This document shows positions 43,204-52,701 of a stretch of DNA of 64,000 nucleotides, piece after piece (the first letter of the stretch is position 1; every line of letters starts with the position of its first letter). This DNA is from Planctomycetia bacterium (GTDB lineage Bacteria > Planctomycetota > Planctomycetia > Pirellulales > Thermoguttaceae). The notes beneath the pieces were generated by a model. The model worked only from the letters and a program-made list of their open reading frames with translations, did no database searches and was not told the origin of the DNA. Both the position numbers and the translations under genes were made by a program. Where the stretch lies: the NCBI GenBank assembly GCA_030539295.1, contig JAUNSJ010000016.1, positions 1-64,000 of the forward strand. The letters are read 5' to 3'.

Positions 43204-45018
43204 TCAGTTTCGCGCGGCGCGACGTCGTGCAACTTCTGTTAGGAGAATCTTGCGAAGGCGAATTGATTTCGGCGTAACTTCAACGAGTTCATCGTCTTCA
43301 ATGAACTCAAGCGACTCCTCCAGGGTCATTTTTACGGCAGGTTTGAGGATAATATTGCGGTCGCTGCCACTGGCACGCATATTGGTCAGCTTCTTCTCTT
43401 TGGTCGGATTGACGTCCATATCGCCGCTACGGGCATTTTCGCCGACGATCATGCCTTCATAGACGACGTCGTTCGGTTCCACGAAGAGGCGGGAGCGTGC
43501 CTGAAGTCCATCCAGGGCAAAGGCAACCGCATGACCATCGACGCAAGAGACGAGCACCCCGTTGGCACGGCTTGGAATGGCTTCCTCTTTCGGCTTATAA
43601 GCTTCGAAACGATGGTTAATTACGGCTGTGCCTTGAGTTGCGGTCAGCATGCGAGTACGAAGTCCAATGAGTCCTCGGGCAGGAATGGAGAAGGTCATCA
43701 TGGTAAAATCGCCGCGTGGCGACATTTCCTGGAGTATTCCGCGACGCATCCCGACCATTTCCATAATTGGTCCGGTCTGATTGTCCGGGACTTCCACGGT
43801 CAAGATTTCAAAGGGTTCTTCGACCCGCCCATTCCGCTCGCGGAAAATGACTTCCGGCTTACCGACCGACAGCTCGTATTGTTCGCGTCGCATTGTTTCA
43901 ATGAGAACGGACAAGTGCAGCACGCCGCGTCCGGAGACGACGAACTGGTCGGAGTCTGGAACTGGCTCAACCCGCAGTGCCACGTTGCGCTCCAGCTCGC
44001 GCATGAGGCGTTCGCGTATATGCCGCGTTGTAACGTATTTCCCTTCCCGGCCTGCCAGAGGGGACGAATTGATACCAAAGGTCATGCGCAAGGTAGGCTC
44101 GTCGACACTAATACGCGGCATGGCCTTGGGGAATTGTGGTGAACTGAGCGTGTCGCCAATTTCGACGAAGGGCAGCCCGACGACCGCGACCAGGTCCCCG
44201 GCATCCGCTTCATGCACTTCCGTCCTGCCCAGATTACTGAACGTATAGAGGAAGGCAATGCGTCCGGGGGTTATCTGGCCGTCCTTTTGCATGACGGCCA
44301 GGGCCTGTCCCTTGCGAATCGTTCCGGCCTGAACGCGACCAATGGCGATGCGCCCTACGTATTCGGACCAGTCGATTGTTGTCACGAGCATCTGAAGCGG
44401 TTCGCCAATATCGACCAAGGGCGCAGGAATCTTCTCAAGAATGAGGTCGAGCAGTGGCAGAATGGAATTTGTGCGAACGCCCGGGTCCGGAGTGGCGTAC
44501 TCTTCTTTCGTACTGGCAAAGATATACGGGAAATCCGCCAGTTCGTCGTCGGCCCCCAAATTAATGAACAGGTCAAACATTTCGTTGACCACCTCTTGAG
44601 GCCGTGCATCTTTTCGGTCGATTTTATTAATAACGACGATCGGCTGAAGGCCAAGTTCGAGAGCTTTACTGAGCACGAAGCGGGTCTGCGGCATAGGCCC
44701 TTCGGCGGCGTCGACGAGAACGAGACAGCCATCGGCCATACGTAGTACGCGTTCGACCTCGCCCCCGAAATCGGCGTGGCCGGGCGTGTCCATAATATTG
44801 ATTTTCACGCCTTTATAGACAATGGCGATATTTTTGGCCAGAATGGTTATGCCGCGTTCGCGTTCCAGGTCGTTGGAATCAAGAATCTGCTCCGTTTCGA
44901 ACTGTCCTTCCCGCTCACGGCTGCACTGTCGCAAGAGGCAGTCGACCAGAGTTGTCTTGCCGTGGTCGACGTGGGCTATAATGGCAATATTACGTAAATC
45001 GTTTCGTCGTTCGGACAT
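43204..45018 (-). CDS. typA: Ribosome-associated GTPase TypA/BipA
   Basis: A 604-residue translational GTPase related to EF-G. The P-loop [15 protein letters not shown] is near residue 15, the switch [16 protein letters not shown] near residue 77 and the NKID motif near residue 131. Domains II, III and V follow, and the C-terminal TypA-specific domain ends in a basic run, all at the family's usual length. TypA helps 50S assembly and translation under stress or low temperature. An AAAGGA site precedes the ATG at 45018. Confidence 0.95.
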   Translation of the reverse strand: MSERRNDLRNIAIIAHVDHGKTTLVDCLLRQCSREREGQFETEQILDSNDLERERGITILAKNIAIVYKGVKINIMDTPGHADFGGEVERVLRMADGCLVLVDAAEGPMPQTRFVLSKALELGLQPIVVINKIDRKDARPQEVVNEMFDLFINLGADDELADFPYIFASTKEEYATPDPGVRTNSILPLLDLILEKIPAPLVDIGEPLQMLVTTIDWSEYVGRIAIGRVQAGTIRKGQALAVMQKDGQITPGRIAFLYTFSNLGRTEVHEADAGDLVAVVGLPFVEIGDTLSSPQFPKAMPRISVDEPTLRMTFGINSSPLAGREGKYVTTRHIRERLMRELERNVALRVEPVPDSDQFVVSGRGVLHLSVLIETMRREQYELSVGKPEVIFRERNGRVEEPFEILTVEVPDNQTGPIMEMVGMRRGILQEMSPRGDFTMMTFSIPARGLIGLRTRMLTATQGTAVINHRFEAYKPKEEAIPSRANGVLVSCVDGHAVAFALDGLQARSRLFVEPNDVVYEGMIVGENARSGDMDVNPTKEKKLTNMRASGSDRNIILKPAVKMTLEESLEFIEDDELVEVTPKSIRLRKILLTEVARRRAARN

Positions 45019-45144
45019 GCTAAATTTATCCTTTTAGGTATATCAATTCTGCCAGTTTTGTGTTATGCGGCCTAAGTGTAAGCCTGTTCGGGGGTTACAG
45101 GGGCCAAGTTGGGCAATGTTGCGTCGGTCGTACACAATACTTAT

Positions 45145-46101
45145 TCAATCAAATACGGGTCGGACGTGAACTCCCTGTCGCGTCTTACGTCGTCGGAACT
45201 CACGTTCGATGGCATCTTTCGCGGCATTTCGCGAACTGGTCCATTCGGGGGCCAGCAGGAATTGCGTTGACATCTGACTACTGACCCGGTCAATGACAAC
45301 CTGTTCCGGAATACGTTCGAGGAAATCAACGGCGGAGCGTGCATACTCTTGGCAGCTTTGCAGTTGTACTTCACCTCGCTGCCACAAGTCGGCCAGCGGC
45401 GTATTGCGTACGACATATAAATTGTGGAGTTTCAGGGAGTCCATCTCGAGCGCGGCGAGCCGGTCGGCGGTTCGGTTCATGTCGTCGGGCGTTTCGCCGG
45501 GCAGGCCCAAAATAACATGGGCGCCAATGCGTAGATTCCGGGCACGTGCCCGCCGTACCGCATCGACGAACGTAGCGTAGTCGTGTCCGCGATTCATCCA
45601 CCGCAAGGAGGCATCTTTCGACGATTGCAGCCCGATTTCGAGCGACAGCCAAATCTCGCGCGATAATTCCGAGAGCAAGTCAAGCGTGCCGTCCGGGAGG
45701 GTATCGGGGCGCGTTCCGATCGCCAAACCGACCACGCCCGGAACGTCCATAACCGAACGATAGACCTGCTCCAGGTATTCCGGCCTGCCATATGTATTCG
45801 TGGCCGGCTGAAAGTAGGCGATAAACCGGTCGATTCCCTGTCGCTTGCGCCACAGGGCCATACCAAGCGTTAACTGCTCCGTGACCGAGCTTAAACCACA
45901 GCGGCGTGAAGGGCTGAAGCTGGTTGCGTCGCAGTAGATACATCCTCCGGTCCCCACCGTTCCGTCACGATTGGGGCAAGAGAACCCGGCGTCCAGGCTC
46001 ACTTTACGTACCGGGCCGCCGAATTCCCTCTTGAGAGCAAACGAGAGCGGATACCACAGGTAGCCTGACTCCTGCCACTGACAGGACGATTCCAAATTCA
46101 T
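45145..46101 (-). CDS. Radical SAM protein, TIGR01212/YhcC-like
   Basis: A protein of about 318 residues from the ATG at 46101, preceded by GGAGG; an upstream ATG at 46176 lacks a site. The cluster-binding cysteines lie in FSCPNRDG...GGCIYCDA near residue 39, the wide Cys spacing that marks the TIGR01212 family. Downstream are IAYFQPATNTY near residue 92, IGTRPDTLP near residue 127 and GAHVILGLPGETPDDM near residue 185. The family is near-universal but its reaction is not established; tRNA or cofactor modification has been suggested. It lies between typA and the AGE epimerase and has its own promoter. Confidence 0.88.
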   Translation of the reverse strand: MNLESSCQWQESGYLWYPLSFALKREFGGPVRKVSLDAGFSCPNRDGTVGTGGCIYCDATSFSPSRRCGLSSVTEQLTLGMALWRKRQGIDRFIAYFQPATNTYGRPEYLEQVYRSVMDVPGVVGLAIGTRPDTLPDGTLDLLSELSREIWLSLEIGLQSSKDASLRWMNRGHDYATFVDAVRRARARNLRIGAHVILGLPGETPDDMNRTADRLAALEMDSLKLHNLYVVRNTPLADLWQRGEVQLQSCQEYARSAVDFLERIPEQVVIDRVSSQMSTQFLLAPEWTSSRNAAKDAIEREFRRRKTRQGVHVRPVFD

Positions 46102-46189
46102 TCGGGGCCTCCACGAAAACCAATAACGCACGGATACTTTTGAGTCGGAATACGTAATAGCAACTCCATTTTCCATTTGCGCTTGTTCT

Positions 46190-46217
46190 ATTTTACCGTA
46201 AAGCGTCCTTTTGGCAA
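46190..46217 (-). promoter_or_regulatory. Promoter of the radical SAM gene
   Basis: On the minus strand, TTGCCA (46217-46212), 16 bp and TAAAAT (46195-46190). Ten of twelve consensus bases match. The start site falls near 46183. Confidence 0.5.
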
Positions 46218-46260
46218 GCAGGCCCCCTTGGGGTGGGCGTCAAAAGGGGAGGTTGCCTTG

Positions 46261-47631
46261 TTATTCGTGCATGTCAGGGAGGAGATACTGTCCGGAGTCG
46301 GCTAAATTGAGTAGGGCACGAATCTCGTGGTACGCCGTTTTCCAGTAATGGCATTTTTCCAGGCCGCCGGTCGTTTGGTCAAAACGGCGGTCAAGCCCTC
46401 GGGGATTGCGGCCATCCTCGTCGGTCACGGGGAACCAGCCGCCATGCTCCTTATCGAGCAGATTATTCCGAATGAATCGCCATTGGTCGGACAAGGCGGA
46501 TAAATATCGGTCTTCCCGGTATAGACGATGCATGAGCAGGAGCAGGTTCAAACCTTCTGCCTGAGTCCACCAGAATTTAGAGCGGTCGTTGGGCAGGGAA
46601 AAGGAGGCCCCGTTATAGAAGAAGCCGCCACAGGTCTGGTCCCAGCCGTAGTCCATTGCGTGGTCGACCAATTTTTTCGCTGCTGAAAAGGTTTTATCGC
46701 GTTCGTCGTAGCCGAGTGCGGCCTCGGCTTTCATTAGGTACCATGCGATCTGCAGGTCGTGCCCGAACGAGTCGTACGAAACCGCAGGTGTCCAGTCGGG
46801 TAGAAAGAACTGACGTGCCGCGCCTGGCCAGGTTACGATCTTATCGCGAAGAATTGTGCGAAGTTCGGAAAGTCTCTCGCGCAAAAGCTCGTTTGGCCAT
46901 ACCTCGTACAGAGCTGTAAAGGCGATCAGAATATGCATGTGCGTATTCATTGACTTACAGCCGAGGGGCTCGCGTGCCTTGCCAAGAGTCATTTCAGGGC
47001 GGTCTTCAGGAGCGGTCAGCATAGGGCGGCCATCGCGGTAAAACGCTTCCTGATAGCCTCCGTTGTCTGCGTCGTGTCCATAGCGGTCTAACCATTCGAA
47101 AGCCTGCCGCGCTGTGGCCAGCCACGACTCGTCTCTTGTAGCGCGATATAAATTCGCCATTGCAAAAATAGCAAACGCCTGACCCATTGCATGCTTCATT
47201 TCCGAGATGTCTTCCGCGGCCGGTTCGCCGCTCACGGTGACTTCCCAAAAGAATCCGCCATACTGACGGTCCCACATCGACTCACGCAGAAATTTACCGC
47301 CCTGCACCGCGTATTCCTTATACTCATCTTTATATTGCGGTAAACGCATGGCGATTTCCGAGGTTATGTAAACCATGCGCGATTGCGGAATAATTCCCTT
47401 ATGGGGATACTCTTGAACACTCCAGTCGCGGTTCAGTACCGAATGAAATCCACCGTACTGCCGGTCAACTGCCCGGGGAAACCACAAGGAGAGTTCCCTG
47501 TCCAATTCGGTATTGGCTTCCGCGGCCAAGCTTGATAAAATTTCCTTGTCACAATCATTTCCTTTAACAAAAACATTCTGAATTAAGGTAAAAATTGCAA
47601 CGATTGCAAGGGCACAGGTATGCACTCTCAT
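46261..47631 (-). CDS. Secreted AGE-family sugar epimerase/isomerase (cassette 2)
   Basis: A 456-residue protein of the N-acylglucosamine 2-epimerase fold (alpha/alpha barrel). The start is the ATG at 47631, preceded by GGAG, which opens a signal peptide (MRVHTCALAIVAIFTL). RQYGGFHSVLNRDW is near residue 55, a WDRQYGGFFWEV segment near residue 120, NTHMHILIAFTALYEVW near residue 232 and the C-terminal CHYWKTAYHEIRALL; conserved His residues in such places act in catalysis. The closest known types are cellobiose or mannobiose 2-epimerases and mannose isomerase. Export is unusual. It is divergent from the GH38-like gene, which fits a route that turns released mannosides into gluco-sugars (inference). 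Confidence 0.85.
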   Translation of the reverse strand: MRVHTCALAIVAIFTLIQNVFVKGNDCDKEILSSLAAEANTELDRELSLWFPRAVDRQYGGFHSVLNRDWSVQEYPHKGIIPQSRMVYITSEIAMRLPQYKDEYKEYAVQGGKFLRESMWDRQYGGFFWEVTVSGEPAAEDISEMKHAMGQAFAIFAMANLYRATRDESWLATARQAFEWLDRYGHDADNGGYQEAFYRDGRPMLTAPEDRPEMTLGKAREPLGCKSMNTHMHILIAFTALYEVWPNELLRERLSELRTILRDKIVTWPGAARQFFLPDWTPAVSYDSFGHDLQIAWYLMKAEAALGYDERDKTFSAAKKLVDHAMDYGWDQTCGGFFYNGASFSLPNDRSKFWWTQAEGLNLLLLMHRLYREDRYLSALSDQWRFIRNNLLDKEHGGWFPVTDEDGRNPRGLDRRFDQTTGGLEKCHYWKTAYHEIRALLNLADSGQYLLPDMHE

Positions 47632-47681
47632 GATGTATCTCCGATTTTGAAGTTTCGCACAAAACTCGTCCACAGAAGTGC

Positions 47682-47709
47682 ATTTTACCCAAAAACCGGC
47701 ATCGGGCAA
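47682..47709 (-). promoter_or_regulatory. Promoter of the AGE epimerase gene
   Basis: On the minus strand, TTGCCC (47709-47704), 16 bp and TAAAAT (47687-47682). The start site lies about 45 bp before the ATG. The -35 box overlaps one arm of the inverted repeat at 47701-47744. Confidence 0.45.
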
Positions 47710-47744
47710 CCCCGAAAAAAACGTAATTCAACAGAATGCCCGAT
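47701..47744. promoter_or_regulatory. Inverted repeat overlapping the AGE epimerase promoter
   Basis: ATCGGGCA (47701-47708) and TGCCCGAT (47737-47744) are exact inverted copies 28 bp apart. The first arm covers the -35 box of the epimerase promoter, so a regulator could bind here. A separate 14-bp palindrome, TATAATATATTATA, lies at 47768-47781. Confidence 0.4.
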
Positions 47745-47792
47745 TATGTAATATAGTATAGTTGAATTATAATATATTATAGCCTTGTGCGC

Positions 47793-47821
47793 TTGACTTT
47801 AGTCCATTCATTGAGTATAAT
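47793..47821 (+). promoter_or_regulatory. Promoter of the GH38-like/DUF1559 operon
   Basis: TTGACT (47793-47798), a 17-bp spacer and a perfect TATAAT (47816-47821). The start site is near 47828, about 70 bp before the ATG at 47897. Confidence 0.8.
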
Positions 47822-47896
47822 TCAAGAAGAAAATGAAAGTGTGTATTTCGTAGTATCGTTTTTCAGGACAGTAAATTTCGAGGAAGAGGAATAAGA

Positions 47897-50800
47897 ATGC
47901 AAAAGTTCAATGTTCGCAAACTCGCGGTGTGGTTCGTGCTTGTTTTGCACGCAATGATGTATCATACGCTCTTTGGTTCCGAGGTTACGATAACAGACTG
48001 GCGTATTGTTCCGCATTCCATGATTACACGGGAAGGTGACCAGCAGCGGATAGGTCTGTTTTTGAACAGCTCGCAAGAGGTGGATTCTGTGACGCTGGAG
48101 ATCTGGAAGGGTGAGGACAAGGTGACGGAGCAGCGTTTGTCGTTGATTACAGGGGGAAACGCGATTCCTATTCTTGTGCCAGTCCCGAGTGACTCCTTTT
48201 TATCGCGATGGCTGTTGCGGGATGCAGGGGGAACAATTTTGGCGGAGCAGAGTTTTCAATGGGACCCGCCGCGACGGTGGACATTCTATCTGCTTTCGTC
48301 GACTCATGCCGATATTGGTTTGCATAAATCGCAATATTTACAGCGAAAAATGTCGACCGATTATATTCAGGCGGCGGGAGAACTTGTTGATCAGACGGCT
48401 AACTGGCCCTCCGATTCACGTTATCGGTACAATATAGAAGGCACGTGGTTTTGGTCGAACTTTCCGAAAGATTTCGGCGATGTTAAAGCGTCGGAATACA
48501 TTAACAAATATGTAAAGCCGGGTTTTGTCAGTGTGAGTGCGAATCAGGGGGGCAATCATACCACGGTTTACGGTTTTGAAGAACTGTGCCGGTCGACTTA
48601 TTATAAAAAGGAAATGGAGGACCGTTGGGACTTTTCTCAAGACACCATGGTTATGGCAGACAATAACGGAATGACCTGGTCGCTTGTAAATCCTTACGTC
48701 GATGCGGGTATAAAGAATATATTCTGGCTGCCCAATAAATGGAATCCAAATTCTGTGGGCGGGGCACGAGTCGATACAAGGTGGAACGGTCCGTTGCCGC
48801 TTTTGTTCTACTGGCAGGGTGCGGACAAGGAATCAAAAATACTATTCTGGCTTGGCGACCACTATGGAGGCAGCGCTCAGTGTCTTGGACTCAATGGTTA
48901 CGGACAGGCACCGCCTGCGGAACTTATTCAGGCCGAACGGGTCATCTCCAAGCATATGCAGGTTATGGAGTCGCACTATCCCTACGATATTTGGCTCTTT
49001 AGCAAGTATTACGACGATGAGAGGCCTAATACAGCCAATGCGGATTTTGCTCGGCGTTGGAATGAAAAATGGGCCTGGCCACATTTTATAACGACGGGTA
49101 ATCTTTCGGAACCGTTCCAGAAAATGCGAGAGAAATATGACGCAATCATACCGACATTGACGGGGGATATTCCTTGTGGCTGGGCACAGCATCCGGTGTG
49201 CGCCCCTGAACTCCTGTCGCAAAAATTCGCGGCTGACCGACTCCTGCCGACGGCGGAGAAGGTGGCAACGCTTGCCCGACTCGTTAATCCGAAATACATA
49301 TATCCGCAACAGGCATTTCGCCGTGCCTGGGATGCCCTGCTCACAAATGACGAACATTCCTATGGCACAAGCGGGTATAAAGGACGCGACGTATACGAGA
49401 CGTGGCTGCAGCATCGCGACTGGATTGACAAGGCGGAAGCGACGGCGAAGTATGAACTGGAGCGTGGTCTGAACGCGCTGGCCGACAGGGTTGCGGTTAC
49501 AGAACCGTCACTGCTGATTTTCAATCCGACACTTCTAAGCCGACGCGAGACGATAGAAGTGCCGTCGTCAGATGGGGGAGAAACCGCTTGGCTTCAAACA
49601 CCGGAAATACCGGCACTCGGTTATGTAACGGTCCCGATTCCCAAGTCTCCCGGTCGTGCTGCGCTAACCAATCTTGATACACCGCCTGTCCTGGAAAACG
49701 ATTTTTATCGTGTGACTTTTAATGCAAACGGCGCAATTGAATCCATTTTTGACAAGCAGGACAATCGTGAATTACTCGACGGAACTGCGAAGTATAAGTG
49801 TAATCAATTCGTCTATACGAAAGACAATCACAAGACATTCACCTCTCCTGACGGCGCATCTTTTGCATTAGAGACCGACACGGCAGGTCAAACGGTTATT
49901 GTCACGCTTGCTCATCCGGCAAGCGGAGCGGAACTCGTGTCACGTATTCGTCTTCCTCGTGAAGAGAAGAAGATAGAGATTGACAACCAGTTTAATCATA
50001 TTTACGATATGTTTAATGAGAGTCGCTATTTTCGATTCGGGTACATGGCCTTTCCGTTTGCGATTCAAGATTTTGAATTTTATGCACAACTCAACGGTTG
50101 TATTGTGCGTCCGAAGATTGACCGAACAGGCCACACGACCGACGCATACACCTCCGTGCGCGAATGGTCGACCGTTGGCAATAAGGAGTACACAATAGGT
50201 TTGATTCAGCTCGACAGTACGCTGACAGAATTTGGCAAGATTCACAGTGACAAAAAAGAAGTCAACGTACCGGCGGAATCCTCTCACATTTATTCCTACC
50301 TCTTTACCGACTGGCTTCAGATGCACACGAACGGCGGGTCGGCCATTTGTCCGCGATTTCGATACGTAATAACAAGTGGTAAAGGCGACTGGCATGAGCT
50401 TGGCATTACGCAACTGGCGCGTCGTCATTCGCAGCCGGTTGTCGTAACGCGAGTGGAAGCGAACAGCGGCGCGGAACTGCCAGGCAGCTATTCGTTCCTT
50501 TCGTGCGATTCGTCTGATGTTCGACTGCTTACTCTTAAACTTGCGGAGGATCCGGGAAAAGGTATTATTGCCCGTCTGCTGGAAACTGAAGGTCGACCGG
50601 TTACAGCCTCGCTCAGTGGACTTACGAAGGAAATGGAGACGACGCAATGTTCGATCCTTGAAAGAGACTTGGAGCCGTGTCCCGGCGCGACGGTCGAATT
50701 ACTGGCAAACGGATACCGTACCCTGCGATTCTCATTTGCCGGACAGACACCTACCGCGAGCGAGCAGAGTCTGTCAGCAAAAACGGACGCTTCCATCAGC

Positions 50801-51388
50801 TTGAAATGGCCTGCGATGGAGAACGCGGTTCAGTACAATATCTACCGCGGCGAATATGCCGACTTTGTTCCGGATGTTTATCACCTGATCGCAACGACGA
50901 CGAGTGCGGAGTATGAAGATCGTTTCCTGGGACCTGGTGAAAAATATTTTTATCGCGTGGCTGCTGTGGACGCCCAACTTCGTCAAGGACCCGTCTCCAC
51001 GTCTTTGGAAGCGGAAACGGAGGCCAGTGGCAATTCCGCGCCGGCTCTGCCAGGTTCAATTTATACCGGTCTTGTTACAGAGCCGAAAACGGCCTCCGGA
51101 GACAGTTTCGATCAACTCTATCTCGAATGGGGTCAGAACATGGAGTCTGATCTGGATCATTACGAACTTGCCAGGAGTGATACGCCTCATTTCGCTCCTG
51201 ATGAATCCAACACAATAGCCCAAGTCGAACCGGGTATCTGGCGCATCGTGCGTTATGAGGACCGTGGTTTGAAGACATATACCCGATACTATTACCGTGT
51301 TCGTGCCGTCGATAAGGATGGGAATCCAGGGGCCTGGAGTCCCGAATTTTCCGGAATGACACGTGAACCCTATCATGTGTGCCCGTGA
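47897..51388 (+). CDS. Secreted GH38-like alpha-mannosidase-fold protein with C-terminal Fn3 domains
   Basis: A 1163-residue exported protein. After the signal peptide and a short beta domain, a GH38-type catalytic region starts near residue 128 with STHADIG (His137 and Asp139 at the zinc-site positions; the usual form is HxDxGW). A candidate nucleophile Asp lies in VMADNNGMTWS near residue 251 and a later His in NDEHSYGTSG near residue 492. Large beta-sandwich domains follow (DFYRVTFNANGAIESIFDKQ near residue 605). The last ~200 residues hold two fibronectin III-like repeats (PAMENAVQYNIYRGEY and a second ending in TRYYYRVRAVDKDG). The fold is clear; the substrate is inferred to be a mannose-containing glycan. 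Two DUF1559 genes and a lipoprotein follow. Confidence 0.78.
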   Translation: MQKFNVRKLAVWFVLVLHAMMYHTLFGSEVTITDWRIVPHSMITREGDQQRIGLFLNSSQEVDSVTLEIWKGEDKVTEQRLSLITGGNAIPILVPVPSDSFLSRWLLRDAGGTILAEQSFQWDPPRRWTFYLLSSTHADIGLHKSQYLQRKMSTDYIQAAGELVDQTANWPSDSRYRYNIEGTWFWSNFPKDFGDVKASEYINKYVKPGFVSVSANQGGNHTTVYGFEELCRSTYYKKEMEDRWDFSQDTMVMADNNGMTWSLVNPYVDAGIKNIFWLPNKWNPNSVGGARVDTRWNGPLPLLFYWQGADKESKILFWLGDHYGGSAQCLGLNGYGQAPPAELIQAERVISKHMQVMESHYPYDIWLFSKYYDDERPNTANADFARRWNEKWAWPHFITTGNLSEPFQKMREKYDAIIPTLTGDIPCGWAQHPVCAPELLSQKFAADRLLPTAEKVATLARLVNPKYIYPQQAFRRAWDALLTNDEHSYGTSGYKGRDVYETWLQHRDWIDKAEATAKYELERGLNALADRVAVTEPSLLIFNPTLLSRRETIEVPSSDGGETAWLQTPEIPALGYVTVPIPKSPGRAALTNLDTPPVLENDFYRVTFNANGAIESIFDKQDNRELLDGTAKYKCNQFVYTKDNHKTFTSPDGASFALETDTAGQTVIVTLAHPASGAELVSRIRLPREEKKIEIDNQFNHIYDMFNESRYFRFGYMAFPFAIQDFEFYAQLNGCIVRPKIDRTGHTTDAYTSVREWSTVGNKEYTIGLIQLDSTLTEFGKIHSDKKEVNVPAESSHIYSYLFTDWLQMHTNGGSAICPRFRYVITSGKGDWHELGITQLARRHSQPVVVTRVEANSGAELPGSYSFLSCDSSDVRLLTLKLAEDPGKGIIARLLETEGRPVTASLSGLTKEMETTQCSILERDLEPCPGATVELLANGYRTLRFSFAGQTPTASEQSLSAKTDASISLKWPAMENAVQYNIYRGEYADFVPDVYHLIATTTSAEYEDRFLGPGEKYFYRVAAVDAQLRQGPVSTSLEAETEASGNSAPALPGSIYTGLVTEPKTASGDSFDQLYLEWGQNMESDLDHYELARSDTPHFAPDESNTIAQVEPGIWRIVRYEDRGLKTYTRYYYRVRAVDKDGNPGAWSPEFSGMTREPYHVCP

Positions 51389-51519
51389 CAGTACGATTTT
51401 ATTTCCGCCCGATTTTTCCCCGCAATGCGAGGTGCCGGCTCGACGGATTACCGTGCGACCGGCGTGTCTGCGGGGAGAATTGAGTCTCAATGTTACGAAA
51501 CCTGACAAAGGAGAAAACC

Positions 51520-52554
51520 ATGTCAAGACAATTCAGAATCGTATCGCGGTTCCTGGCGTTTACGCTCGTGGAACTGCTCGTTGTTATCGCGATTATCGGC
51601 ATCTTAATCGCGTTACTTTTGCCTGCGGTGCAAGCGGCGCGAGAAGCAGCACGCCGTATGGATTGCTCTAATAAAATCAAGCAATTGGCGCTGGCCTGTC
51701 ATAACTATCACGATGTGCAGCAAGCGTTCCCGGCCGGCGTTCGATATCCCAAAGATAATTATGAAAATGAGTCCATTTGCTGGGGTATTTCCCTACTCCC
51801 TTATATAGAGCAGCAATCGTTATATGAACAGTGGACTCAAGCCGATACAAATGCGAAAAAACAGGCGGTAGGTGCAACCCCTCTATCCGCCTTTCTATGT
51901 CCCAGCGATGTAATTACAGAACCCCTGGTTCAGGAACGAGGGAGTCTCTGGGCCAGCGGCACGAAACTGGCGGTGGCTTCTTATCGTGGAATCGCTGGCA
52001 AGACGAACCATCCGTACATGGATGGTAGCCCGGCAAGTGAACGAGGTAACTGGACGCAATCGCCTTATGCTTCCAAACTCAAACTCGTCTGGCGTGGTAT
52101 TTTTCATTATGTAACCCCTGAGGGGAAAGTTTCAGCAACGACTGCTCGTGAGCTTAACCATGAAAAGATGTCAACCATAAAAGATGGAACGTCGAATACG
52201 CTCGCTTTTAGTGAATCCCACTATCCGGCCAAGGCGGAAGCCGCGGATCTGGCGGGTTTTAAACCGGTTACATTTTGGGCCTTTTCGTATGGCCATTATA
52301 ATCTGGCACAGGCCATGACGGACAGCTCGGTTGTGCGTCATATAGAAAGTATCCAGTGGAAGGGATATTGCGGCGGGTCGCCCTCGACGTATAAAATTGG
52401 CCATTGCATGTACGCGTTTGGCAGTTATCATCCAGGAGGTGGGAACTTTGCCTTGGCCGACGGCTCCGTTCGATTCCTCTCCGATACGTTCAACTATGTT
52501 GTATTTGCCGACATGACAACAATTGGGGGGTCGGAAACGGTTAGCGCTCCTTAA
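51520..52554 (+). CDS. DUF1559 pseudopilin-like protein (cassette 2, first copy)
   Basis: A 344-residue protein from the ATG at 51520, which has a perfect AAAGGAG site. The prepilin segment is [16 protein letters not shown], with Ala instead of Gly before the cleavage site and Glu18 conserved, followed by [22 protein letters not shown]. The C-terminal H-X9-DG motif is HPGGGNFALADG. It lies 131 bp after the GH38-like gene. The next gene is a close paralogue; within them a 185-bp stretch is almost identical. Its role is probably a surface fibre or pilus subunit linked to glycan capture, as proposed for the family (inference). Confidence 0.9.
   Translation: MSRQFRIVSRFLAFTLVELLVVIAIIGILIALLLPAVQAAREAARRMDCSNKIKQLALACHNYHDVQQAFPAGVRYPKDNYENESICWGISLLPYIEQQSLYEQWTQADTNAKKQAVGATPLSAFLCPSDVITEPLVQERGSLWASGTKLAVASYRGIAGKTNHPYMDGSPASERGNWTQSPYASKLKLVWRGIFHYVTPEGKVSATTARELNHEKMSTIKDGTSNTLAFSESHYPAKAEAADLAGFKPVTFWAFSYGHYNLAQAMTDSSVVRHIESIQWKGYCGGSPSTYKIGHCMYAFGSYHPGGGNFALADGSVRFLSDTFNYVVFADMTTIGGSETVSAP
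52246..52430. repeat. Near-identical tract shared by the two cassette 2 DUF1559 genes
   Basis: This 185-bp stretch recurs at 53410-53594 with only about four differences, roughly 98% identity. Outside the tract the two genes differ at many synonymous positions. The two copies have the same length and frame, as expected of gene conversion between tandem paralogues. Confidence 0.75.
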
Positions 52555-52701
52555 GAGGTTTCCTTTTTTATTTTATGCTGTAGACGTTCGCTCCTTCCGC
52601 TGTCTTTTTCTAATGAAGCGAAGCCGGCCCTATACGGGCTGCACCGAGGAAGGGTCGAACGACGTCGGAATACAAACCAGAATCATCAGGAGTTTTATAT
52701 T

